From assembly GCA_948144175.1 (NCBI GenBank), contig CANXME010002486.1, positions 4,092,001-4,156,000 on the forward strand: a stretch of 64,000 nt of DNA. Direction: 5' to 3'. Made by a program: the position numbers and the translations under genes. Source of the DNA: Closterium sp. NIES-65 (lineage: Eukaryota > Streptophyta > Zygnematophyceae > Desmidiales > Closteriaceae). Below are positions 44,434-54,305 of the stretch, piece by piece. Numbering within the stretch: the stretch's first letter is position 1; each line of letters opens with the position of its first letter. The notes under the pieces are model-generated. The model ran no database searches, was not told the DNA's origin, and saw only the letters and a program-made list of their open reading frames with translations.

Positions 44434-44612
44434 GTTGTCGGGGATATGGATTCAGGTCAGCAGCAGCCAGAGCTAACACACGAGGTGGAGATTGTTTGCG
44501 TCTATGCAATGAATGAGCATGTGAAAGGATTGATCTCAGTGGAAGTGGAGGATGCAGTGAAGCTGGTACGTTTTCAAGTTCTTGCAGACCCTGGTGTGCT
44601 ACCAAAAGCTGG
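44434..44612 (+). other. Exon-like open frame (host gene fragment?)
   Basis: A plus-strand frame of about 60 residues (DMDSGQQQPELTHEVEIVCV, then YAMNEHVKGLISVEVEDAVK) ends at a strong donor-like GGGAT/GTAAGTATG at 44611-44620. Upstream pyrimidine-poor sequence has TTTGGGCAG at 44424-44432 as a possible acceptor. The stretch faintly recalls the NGN domain of transcription elongation factor SPT5 (pattern with a charged residue before VKG.I.VE), but the likeness is weak and I do not assign it. No neighbouring exon was recognised. It could be chance. Confidence 0.22.
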
Positions 44613-44639
44613 GATGTAAGTATGTCTCGTAATGTGGAT

Positions 44640-45040
44640 CTGAAAAGAGGGGGGAACGTGCAATGTCATCCTAGTTCAGTTGATCAATGTAGAAGATGTT
44701 GTGTGTGTGGTTTTGCAACCTCACATTCAATATGGCCCTCAGTCTTCCGTGTCTTTCATTTTGCCCTTCTTTTTTATTTCGTGCAAGAATTGGGACAACT
44801 GCGTCAACTTTTCCAGGGAAGTTGTGAGAAGAGCATTCAACAAAGGAATGGACCAAATTCGCGCTCGAGTATTCCACGATGAGGATAAGTCCTCCTCCTT
44901 GTTTTGGATCGTCTTACACTTGTAGTTGTACAAGCTTCACAAAGTTAACCACACCATACCTGATGACACAAAATTCACTCAGCCATACTTGCTCGTAGTA
45001 CGGCCCATAAACATATGCTGCAACAAAAATGTTCTGAACG
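44640..45040. other. AT-rich stretch without a supported gene
   Basis: Lower GC than the flanking elements, with only short frames of unclear meaning. It could be intron or intergenic sequence. Confidence 0.5.
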
Positions 45041-45865
45041 ACTAAAATGCGAGCATGCTTGAATCAGTTCCCCAGTTCTTTCCCCTCTTCCCCCTTCCCC
45101 TTCGACCTTTCTCATGTTGTGCTTCAACACAATCCATACCAGACTGTATGCCCTATAAGTAGATGTTGCAGCTATACTATTCTCGGCAATTCTACGAGCG
45201 TGCTTGTATCGGTTCCCCAACCCGTTCCTTATGTCCTCCTTCCCCCTCCCCTCTCCCCATCACATGCCACACGTCACATGTCACGTGCCACTGAGTCACG
45301 TGCCCATATGCCACATGCCACGTGCTACATGTCACGTGCCACGTCCCAATTGCCACATGTTACGATCCACCTGCCACGTGCCGCAATCCAAACACGAGCG
45401 TGCTTGTATGACTCCTCAACTTCCCGGTCCCCCTCCTTGCCCCCACACACCCCCTCGTCCTGTATCATAATTGAACCCGTACCTAACGATACGTCTTATC
45501 AGCAAATGTTGTTTTAGCTATCCGCGAGCATGCTTGTACTTGTCTCCAAACCTTCCCCCTCGTCCCTCTCCCCTCTCCGTTCCCCTCTCTCCCCATGCCA
45601 TGCTTCAACCCGGTCCCCACCTAATAGTATGCCCCATAAGCAATCAATGCAACCGGCAATGTTTCTGGTGACCCTTTTGCAAGTGTGCTTGTACTTTCTC
45701 TCCACGCCCTTAACCCATACTGCGTTACACCTTTCACCTCCTCCCCTTTCCTTTGCTCCCTCGGTGTGTCCCAGCTTTGTCCCAACATGACCATACGTTT
45801 CAAAAGCAGATGCTGCAACTGCCATGATTCCATGTGATAAAAGGTGAGAATGCTTGCATCAACGA
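45040..45865. repeat. Degenerate tandem repeat, units about 120-210 bp
   Basis: A block with GCGAGCATGCTTGTA, a C/T-rich stretch, and ATGCCCCATAAGCA-like sequence recurs starting near 45047, 45199, 45402, 45525, 45683 and 45845. Copies are diverged and vary in length. No coding is supported. Confidence 0.55.
45262..45395. repeat. CACGTG/CACATG microsatellite-like array
   Basis: About 130 bp of CACATGCCACGTG-type units at 7-9 bp spacing, inside one copy of the larger repeat. It has many exact CACGTG palindromes and their one-base variants. Confidence 0.75.
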
Positions 45866-46020
45866 TTGGAGGGGCGGGGCCAAGCAGGTTGATTGTGTGA
45901 CTCATCTCTTCCACTAAATAATATGTTGTATTACCTCCCTCCAACTTGTATTACGTCGCGGTTAAGGTTTACTAGCACCTCTGATAAGAAGGCGATACTT
46001 AGCTATTTGAGAGCACTTCC

Positions 46021-46194
46021 GCGCGAGGTACCGAGCTACGATGCAGAATGCAAGGTGGACGACTCGGAGCACGTATGCATTGAAATTCATCACAATGGGC
46101 TGCGCGAGGTGCCGAGATTCGGTGCAGAATGCACGGCGGACGACAAAAGGATATTGCCGGAGGACGTACGCATTGAAATTCATCACAATGGGCT
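46021..46194 (+). repeat. Tandem duplication of about 81-92 bp
   Basis: Copy 1 (46021-46101) and copy 2 (46102-46194) both start GCGCGAGGT and end CATTGAAATTCATCACAATG before GGCT. Copy 2 carries extra bases in the middle. On the plus strand both are open and read REVPSYDAECKVDD and REVPRFGAECTADD with IEIHHNGL. No family recognised. Confidence 0.7.
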
Positions 46195-46341
46195 GAGTTC
46201 AATCGTTAATTTTAGTAAGAGCTAACTCACCTTGAGTGTTAAACAGTTGGTTCATATGGGTAAACCAATTAAGGCAGCAATTCAACCACACATACAGCAC
46301 AACAATGTGCATTGTGTGTGTCAGTGATCACCTATGTTAAT

Positions 46342-46467
46342 TGTTAAGAAAAGAGGAATGAATGAACTAGGAAATGAGTTGGGTACAAATATGCGACCCT
46401 AGAATGCTGTACCCCATACTGTCTACCCCACTACAGCCTAGAAAGAGTATAGCATATAAGTTCGACA
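46342..46467 (-). repeat. 3' LTR of J
   Basis: Element strand TGTCGAACTTATATGC to TTTTCTTAACA, 126 bp, with TTAAT on its left. Confidence 0.93.
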
Positions 46468-46669
46468 CACCCCCATAGCCAAAGTAGAAGATAACAAGGG
46501 GTCACAAGAACAGTCAAGCAAAACACAGCAAGCTCAGGGTGGATCCCAACGTCACCACACATTCTGAGCACAAGTTCAAGGGCCACAAGGCCAGTTCATA
46601 TGCAGGCATATATATGTAAAAAGCTAAACATGCAAATGCAAGTATATATAGGGCAAAGTACAAGCAAGG

Positions 46670-48240
46670 TCAAGTGGTGAGCAAGTGAGGCAAAGTAGGT
46701 ACAAGACCTAGCAGAGCACAGAAGCGCTGATGATCACAAGGCGCGAGTGCCTTGGTGAAGATATTAGCAGTGTTGGCTTGAGAGGCCACGTAAGCAAGTC
46801 GCAGCTGGCCACGCTGCTGCAGCTCACGAGCAAGGAAGTAGCGAAGAGCAATGTCCTTCGTTTTGTGCTCTAGTCTGTGCTCACGACACAAGGCCAGCAT
46901 GGCCTTGTTGTCTACGTACAGAACTGGAGGAGAACAAGGCGGCTCTCCGAGGTCGGTCAGCAGGTAGGTGAGCCAGCGTAACTCTTGTGCAGCCATGGCC
47001 CCTTCGTAGATCTCAGCCTCATAGCTGGAGCTGAGAACAGAAGACAAAGGGGTAGACCGCCACGAAACAGAAACGGAGCCAAGGCTGAAGGTGTAACCCT
47101 GTGACGACCGCTGCGTAGCCAAGTCGTCAACCCAAGTCGCGTCTGCGTGACCAGTGAGGACCACTGGACTCCGCCCTCCAAGCACTAGCCCCATGCCCGA
47201 CGTACTGCACAAGTAGCGCAGCACCCTCTTCGCTGCAGCCATGTGCTCAGGGAGGTGTCTCCCAGGAGCAACAGAGCGTGCCAGAATGCTAAGAGGGTAT
47301 GCAAGGTCAGGTCGTGTGCAGGTCATCAGGTACATGAGGGAGCCAACAAGCTCTGGGTACGGGCCACTCGGCTCTACGGACTCATCCGAAGGCAAAGCTG
47401 AGAGCGAGTGGCGAGTAGACACAGGAATGGCCTCTGGCGAGGAGTACGTGAAGCCGAAGCGCTGAAGGACCTGCTGCACCATGTGTGACTGAGTCAGGGT
47501 AATGGTGCGCTGTGCTCTGTCCCGGGTGATCTGCAAGCCAAGGTAGCTGCGCAGTTCACCCAGGTCTGTGCACGTGTGTCTCTTCTGCAGCTCGGACTTC
47601 ACGTGGGCGAGTCCAGCAGTGTCACGTGTGGCAAAGACCAAGTCGTCGACTTACACAAGGATGTAGAAAGGCGACAAAGAGGTGTCGGTGCGCAGAAACA
47701 GCGACGGGTCGGCAGTAGAGGGAGCAAACCCAAGAGCCGCAAGTGTAGTCCTCAGTGTGTCGTGCCACTCACGAGGCGCCTGGCGGAGACCGTAGACTGG
47801 CCGCCAGAGGCTCCACTGAGTGCCAGGAGGAAAAGACCCAGTGAAGCAGGGTGGGCGGCGCAGCCAGATCTCCTCGTGCAGGCTGCCCTGCAAGAAAGCA
47901 GTGCTGAAGTCAAGAGAGTGAAGCTCGTAGACGCGCTGAGAGGCTATGTGCAGCAGAACCCGAATAGTGGTCATCTTCAGGGTGGGAGAGAAGGTCCGAA
48001 AGTAGTCAACTCCCTGCCGCTGACTGAAGCCTCGAGCCACGTAACGCGCCTTGAAGAGAGGCGGAGAACCGGGCGGCCGCTTCACCCTGAAAATCCACAT
48101 GCCACTGACGATGTTCGCCCCAGGTGGGGGAACCTTGTCAACGTAGGTGCCGATGGACTTCCAGGATGCCATCTCTGCGTCCATGGCAGCCTGCCACTGA
48201 GAGGAGTATGGACCCTCTATCGCCTACGCGTAAGAGCGCG
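46670..48240 (-). pseudogene. J: reverse transcriptase and RNase H
   Basis: Minus-strand RT (WIFRVKRPPGSPPLFKARYV, STAFLQGSLHEEIWLRRPP, LGELRSYLGLQITRDRAQ) and RNase H (VVLTGHADATWVDD, YEAEIYEGAMAAQELRWLT, LYVDNKAMLALC, ANTANIFTKALAP) down to about 46670. It matches I and H throughout. Fossil. Confidence 0.88.
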
Positions 48241-49926
48241 GAGTCGGGATGTCTGGTGCATCCGGGTCTCCCTCAGGGGCAAGCAGCATGGACACGAGAT
48301 GAGGTGAAGCAGCAGCAAAGACTGGAACTCCTCTTGTCTGTCCTCAGGGACGTCCGTGCCAAGGGCACACTCACCCCCGACGGACGAAGGACAGACCGAC
48401 TCAGACTCAGCGACAAGACTAGCAGCGTAGTCTATTCGATAGCGAGCAGCGAAGTCGACAAGCTCAGCAACTAAGGCAGACGCAGTAGTGGACTCAAAGG
48501 AAGCGTCACTGACAACAGTAGTAAGGAGACGCGCGACAGTAGGACTGGCAGCACGAAGGGAGTCCGACTCTAGGTCAGTAAGAGCAGGAAGAGAGGACTC
48601 TGGGAGAGAAGGCAAAGGGGCACGTAGTGGAGCAGTGGAAGGATGAAGAGACATCCGGTGCGTGCCGGGGACAGGGGGATGACGCTGACGCGAACCATGA
48701 CCACTAGTGCAAGCAGCACGGACATGCGACGCAGGACGAGACGCAGGCTCACGACGCTCAGCAAGACCTCCAGTAGGACCAGTGTAGGGAGAAGGAGCAG
48801 GTAGGGGGGTAGGCTGCAACTGTGACTCAGACTGGACAGGCGGCGGACTCTCTAAGAGAGGAGTAGGACGAAGAACCTGCTCAAGGAGCGGAACGAAGTA
48901 CGGCCGTCGCCGTGCAGCGCCCCCAGAACCAGCAGGAACAGCACCAGCACCCCCAACGGCAGCACCAGCTCTAGTAGTACCTCCAGCTCCAGCAGCACCA
49001 ACTCCATCACCTCCAGCACCCTCAGAAGCCCCAGCGCAAGAAGCACCTCCAGCGCCAACACCCCCAGTAGTTCCAGCTCTAGCCGGACCACCAGAAGACG
49101 CAGCAACTCCAGCTCCAGCAGTACCAGCAGCACCACCAGCAGCACCTACGCCAACATCATCAGCAGATTCAGCTCCAGCAGCACAAGCAGGCCCAGCAGC
49201 TCCAATACCCGCAGGACGAGCACCTCCGGGACCCACGGCACCACCCTCCTCAGCATTATTAGAACCTCCAGCACCAGCAGTACCTCCAGCTCCAGCAGCA
49301 CGGCTCCAGCGCCGAGCAAACCACTCGCGCAGCTCCTGTGGAGAGAATAGCTCCCGCCGGGACGAAGCACTCGAAGGACCTCCAGGCTCAGTCCCGCCAG
49401 ACGCCACACGAGCAGGCTCAGCACCCCCAGGCTCCGAACCCCCAGGCTCAGCACACCCAGGCTCAGCACCCTCAGTCTCAGCACCCCTAGAGTCAGCACC
49501 CCCAGAGTCAGCACCCCGAGACCCCGCACCCGCAGGCTCAGCACCCCTAGCAGCACAAGAGTCGACAGCTACCTCGACAGGCTCGACCGCGTCTACCTGG
49601 GACACACCTGAGGGGGCAAGACCCTGAGGGGGGAGGGGGTCTACCGAGGGGGGACCTGGCGCGATGAAGAGCGGCGGCAGGGGGGGGGACGCAGTGCGGT
49701 AGGGGAAGAGATGGTAGTAGGGAACCGACTCGTCAAATGTGACATCCTGAGAGGACAGAACACGGCGCGAGGTAGGGTGGTAAAACTGCCAACCTGGCGC
49801 GTCACGAGGGAAGCCAAGGAAGACGCAGAGAACAGTACGGGGGGACAGCTTGTCCGCAGACAAGTTACGGACAAACGCCCTAGATCCCCAGACACGGAAC
49901 GCAGACGCTTCGCCAACCTTCCCCAT
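48240..49926 (-). pseudogene. J: integrase tail and linker
   Basis: A long minus-strand stretch runs from the integrase C-terminal region (GEASAFRVWGSRAFVRNLSA, CVFLGFPRDAPGWQFYHP) through Gly/Ala/Glu repeats, the motif FSPQELREWFARRWSRAAG (about 49300-49350) and RRPYFVPLLEQVL to the Ser/Pro-rich approach to the reverse transcriptase. Fossil. Confidence 0.85.
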
Positions 49927-51290
49927 CTACCGCAGAGCAGGGGAGGTCTCCGGCATGGAGACCCAGGGCTGAAGGTTGATCTGATGCGCCGCGTACTGAA
50001 CCGTGAACGGCCACAGAAAATGGGGGGCAGCCGCATGGATCATGGACGTACGAGCAACGTCCATGACCATGCCAATGCGGCGCTCAGCAATCCCATTTTG
50101 CTGTGGAGAGGCCGGAAGCGTGAAGGTCTAGCGGATGCCTCGTGCACGATAGAAGGCTCGCAGAAGGTCAGAGGAGAACTCTCCGCCTCTGTTGGAGTGC
50201 AGACGAAGAACAGAAAAGTCCGAGCCGAAACTATCTCTGAGCTGGAGACGAGCAGCGCGGATCCAGTCGATCAACACCCCAGTGACCTCACCCTTGCAGC
50301 GCAAGGGGAAGACTGCGGTGTAACGCGAGTAGTCGTCAACCACCAGCAGGAAGTAGCGCTCGTGACCCTGTTTTCAGACTCGGGCTGGACCCCACACGTC
50401 CATGTTAAGCATCTGCAGCGGAGCCTCTGTCGGAGGAAACTCGGAGGAGTGAGGAGCAGCGCGCTGCCGCCCCTCCACGCAGGGAACGCAGGTAGGGGCA
50501 GGCCCCGGAGGAAGAGGAGGGATGGACCGGGCGAGACCAGAGACAAGGACACGAGAGGCCATGCCTCGGAGACGAGGCAGGGAGGGGTGACCAAGGCGGT
50601 GGTGCAAGAGGAGAGTCTGGTGAGACAGGAGACGACACGTGCAGGGGGAAGACTCAGGACCAGACCTGGACGCCGAAGCTGACACCTGACCTAACGCAGC
50701 TACCTGACCAGACGCAGCAACCTGAGGAGCACCAGTAGTCAGTGTGTACAGGCTCGACCCCGGCCGACGGGTAAACGTGGCCAAGTGTCGGCCCGTCCGA
50801 GCACACGTGCAGTGGGTCACTCGCTGACTCGCAGGAGTGAACTGGTGAACCCCCCCATCCTGTAGGTCAGCACCACTCACCAAGTTCGTAGAGAACGAAG
50901 GGGAGGTAAAGACCTGACAGGGTGCCAGAGGGGGTCGCCAGACATGGTTAGACAGTGGAGAAGTGGGCAAGGACAGGACCCCCAGAGGGGTCTGCCAGGG
51001 AGACCGCCACTGGCCGACTAAGCGGCGTGAGTGTGGTGCGGTCTCGAAAGAAGGAGCTGGAAGCACCCGAGTCAAGGGTGAAGCTGTGAGAGGCCTGAGC
51101 CGACGTGGTACCTGAGAGAGCAGACTCACCAGCACCTGGAGCAGCAGACTCACTAGCACCAAGAGCAGTAGCCTCACCAGCACCTAGAGCAGCAGCCTCA
51201 CCAACACCTAGAGCAGCAGTCCTAATGCCCGGGTCAGGCGGAACACACAGGTAACAGTCACCCTCATCAGTAGTAGAAACATCATACATA
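49926..51290 (-). pseudogene. J: protease, pre-integrase and integrase core
   Basis: Protease site (FTLDSGASSSFFRDRT near 51030-51080), pre-integrase (HHRLGHPSLPRLRGM near 50560-50600), integrase core (VDDYSRYTAVFPLRCKGEV, LHSNRGGEFSSDLL). The order matches I. Fossil. Confidence 0.85.
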
Positions 51291-52600
51291 GCAGCAAGGA
51301 TAGCATCAAAATCCAGATCAAAGATAGCAACCCCCGCCCTAGAAAGCTCTCCCCAGCGAGGGATCTCAGTGGCGTCAGGGAACTGGTGACGCCAAGCGTC
51401 CGTCAGGCGGCCAAAGCAGCGCTGGGTGGAGTGCGCGCCCCCGCACTGCTCACCAGTGCGGTCGCTGGTGCGAAGGACGTATGTACAGCGGCCAGTACCC
51501 CCACCCCGCTGACGCGCAGCGTACCACTCACGAAGCTGCTGGGGGGTCGGGTTCTCACGAGTGCGCTGCTGCTACTGACGCTGACCACCACCGGAGCCAC
51601 CCCTCTGCGCAGAGCCGCGACCAGCTCCACCGCTGCCGCCAACACCTCCGCCGCCTCCGCTGCCTCCGCTCCCACCGCCACCACCGCTGCCTCCTCCGCC
51701 TCCACTGCCGCCACCGACGCCCCCACCCCCGCCACCACTCCCACCACCACCCCCACCCCCTCCACCGCCTCTACCGCCACCTCCACCGCCCCCGCCAGCT
51801 CCTCCAGCGCCCTTGCCCCACTTGCCCTTGCCGGTGCGGCGTCTCCCGCTATGGGCAGACGCAGCTTCGATCGACTCGAGGCCAACAAGGTCGGCCGTAG
51901 CAGTAGAGGCAACAGAGGGCAAGAGGGGGGAGGGGGAACACCCCTCAAAGAAGGTCGTGCGAGGGTCGCCACGAGAGGCTCCTACAGCGACTATACTCTT
52001 CTTTGCTGCCAGGAGGCGCTCCTCGAGGAGGTCAATGGTGAGTGTGGTGGGGCAAACTGAGAGGAAGTGGTCCCTGACTAAGCGAAGGGAGTTAGGGAGC
52101 CGGGTGACTATTTAGTAGAGGGTGATGTACATGGGGGGGGGGGGGGGGGGGGGGGGGGGGTCTTGGCGCAGAACTCAGCAGGAAGCGCAGCGCGGTAGCG
52201 AGTGTCACTAGTCAGCAACTGTGGGAAAGGCAGCGAGGTCAGGGAAGAGGTACGGCAGAATGAGGCGGCTAAGAGCAGCAGTGGCAGGGGAAGAGTAGCG
52301 TGCAACTACAGCGTCGTACAAGGTCTTAGCACTCTTGTACTGACTAAAGTGCGCACGCTCAGTGGTCGGTAAGTGGCGACGCATAGCAAGACGGGCAGCA
52401 GCATCGCGTGTGGCCCACTATGAGCGAACAGTGCTGTCAGTATCAGCAGTCGGGGCAGGAGAGGCACCAGACGTGAGGTCGAAAAGGGAGAGACTGTCTG
52501 CCCGATCGCACTGTAGGAAAAGCTGCAAGTCATCGACCCAGACCTCAAAGTCAACAGCCCGACCCTCAGCATCAAAGGTAAGGACACTGGGGGTAGCCAT
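51290..52600 (-). pseudogene. J: gag, Gly-rich tract and Cys-His module
   Basis: Gag starts at 52600 (MATPSVLTFDAEGRAVDFEV) and runs to a proline run encoded by a 28-base homopolymer (52133-52160), then continues with the SVCP/TLTIDLLEERLL-type segment. A Gly-rich tract lies at about 51600-51810, an LREWYA motif near 51515-51550 and the Cys-His module CTYVLRTSDRTGEQC with H and C near 51405-51485. Fossil. Confidence 0.82.
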
Positions 52601-53485
52601 GACAGCAGCAGTCTAGTGGTGAGAGCGGCAAGCTAGAGGTAGTGCAGTGGCAAAGACGCTGCTCGGGAAAGCTCTCACCAGTCCGGGTGGGGAGGGCCGG
52701 GGCGCGCTGGCAGGAACAGGGCCACAGCTGCGGCGGCGGCGGCTCGGCGGCTCAGCAGCGGCTCGGCGGCTCGGCGGCAGCTCGGCGGCGGCTCGGCGGC
52801 TCAGCGGCGGCTCGGCGGCTCGGCGGTGGCTCGGCGGCTCGGCTGCAGCGGCAGCGGCTCAGCGACGGCGACGGCAGGGCCGGGGAGGGGCCGCATAGAG
52901 CGGCAAAGGGGCGGTTGTAGGGCGGCGACGGGGCCGCAAGAGGGCGACGGTGGGGTCGCTGGAGGGCGGCGACGGGGCCGCTGAAGGGCGGCGACGGGGC
53001 CGCTGGAGGGCGGCGGCGGGGCCGCCGGAGGGCTGCGACGTGGCCGCGGTAGGGCGGCGACGGGGCCGCTGAAGAGCGGCGGAGGGGGCGCTAGAGGGCG
53101 GCGACGGGGCCGCGGTAGGGCGGCGACGGGGCCGCTGAAGGGCGGCGGCGGGGCCGCTAGAGGGCGGCGACGGGGCCGTTTGGAGGGTGGCGATGGGGCC
53201 GCGAAAGGGCGGCGACGCGGCCGCGAAGGGCGGCGGGTGGGCCGCGAAGGCGGCGACGGGGCCGCAAGAGGGTGCCCGGGCCGCAAGGGGCGGCGACGGG
53301 GCCGCGAAGGGTGGCGACGGGGCCGTGAGGGTTGGGGGGCGTGAGAGGGGCCGCTAAGGGCGGCGCAACGGGCCGCTAAGGGGAGGGCGGCCCACAGGGC
53401 GCGCCTCGGTCCGGGGCGACTCGATCTCAAGGCAGAGGAAAAAAAAAAATAGTGGTGGGCCGAAGGAAAAGTTCCCACTAGGGAA
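52601..53485 (-). repeat. J: GC-rich 5' leader with minisatellites
   Basis: Near gag (52735-52860) are GGCGGCTCGGCGGC units. Nearer the LTR (52900-53340) are variants of GGCGGCGACGGGGCCGC at about 20-30 bp spacing. No gene is seen. It mirrors the leaders of F and H. Confidence 0.85.
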
Positions 53486-53499
53486 CCTGCTCTATACCA

Positions 53500-53625
53500 T
53501 GTTAAGAAATGAGGAATGAATGAACTAGGAAATGAGTTGAGTACAAATATGCAACCCTAGAATGTTGTACCCCATACTGTCTACCCCACTACAGCCTAGA
53601 AAGACTATAGTACATAAGTTCGACA
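53500..53625 (-). repeat. 5' LTR of J; primer-binding site at 53486-53499
   Basis: 126 bp, 6 differences from 46342-46467. The primer-binding site on the element strand is TGGTATAGAGCAGG directly after the LTR. Confidence 0.93.
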
Positions 53626-54300
53626 TTAATCAATCAAGTCATGTCTCCGCAAATATTCAATTAAGTCTGACCTAGGTTCCGCGAGGTTACAAAGAAGCCG
53701 ACGAAAAAAAAAAAAAAAAAAAAAAACAGACAAACAAACAGTAACAACAAACACCTATTCAATTTGATTCGGGTCTGGGAAAAAAACTCAACAAGATAGA
53801 CAAGCTAATCCGACTTGAATCAAAGGTGGGAGAAATTGGCATGTTTGTCTCGAAGTGAGCCAATGCTGGTCCAATGCTGCAGCCAGGAAAGGGAGGAGGA
53901 GGTGTTTTGCAACGGCTATGAAGGTGGGTCTTCCTTAAGGACAAGATCTCTACTTCGGGAGTGGGAGGTTGAGAATGTGTACAAGTGTAGGGTGTAGCAA
54001 GGGATGGGGGAGCGATGTGAGTTTCAAACACACCATCACGTTTGGTTTATTGTTTTTTTGTCTACTGTTTTCCAACCCAGAATGGCCTGGATTTGGTTTG
54101 ACTGCTTGGCCGATTTGGTATATGTTGCATGTCTGAGCTGTCATTGCATCATTGATGTATGCGAAAACAAGTTGCATTTCATCTTACGATTATATATTTT
54201 TTCCGTACAAATACATTTTGTCTACAATTCAACCTTGGAATGTTGTTTTGAGGAGTGGAAGGAAATTGAGAGTGTTGTCTTACAGACAGTGGTTTCGTAA
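53626..54300. other. Low-GC stretch with 23-base A run; no supported gene
   Basis: Holds an A tract at 53704-53726 and only short frames. The A run could be the tail of a SINE or a processed copy, but I see no promoter boxes or target duplication to support that. Confidence 0.4.
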
Positions 54301-54305
54301 TTGAA

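Larger units (their letters stand above)
46342..53625 (-). mobile_element. Element J: short-LTR Copia copy of full family length
   Basis: LTRs of 126 bp at 46342-46467 and 53500-53625 differ at 6 sites (about 4.8%). Perfect TTAAT duplications lie at 46337-46341 and 53626-53630. The minus strand from right to left has the primer-binding site (TGGTATAGAGCAGG), GC-rich leader, gag (from 52600), Gly-rich tract, Cys-His module, protease, pre-integrase, integrase, linker, reverse transcriptase, RNase H, tail and polypurine tract. All parts are represented. It is the oldest of the dated copies and a fossil with a number of breaks. It sits in low-GC DNA and not in another element. Confidence 0.94.

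Noticed and set aside
45262-45395. Regular short repeats as a CRISPR-like array
   Set aside because: Units are 7-9 bp without unique spacers, and the genome is eukaryotic.
53626-53760. SINE ending in an A run
   Set aside because: No A and B box pattern and no flanking duplication could be seen.
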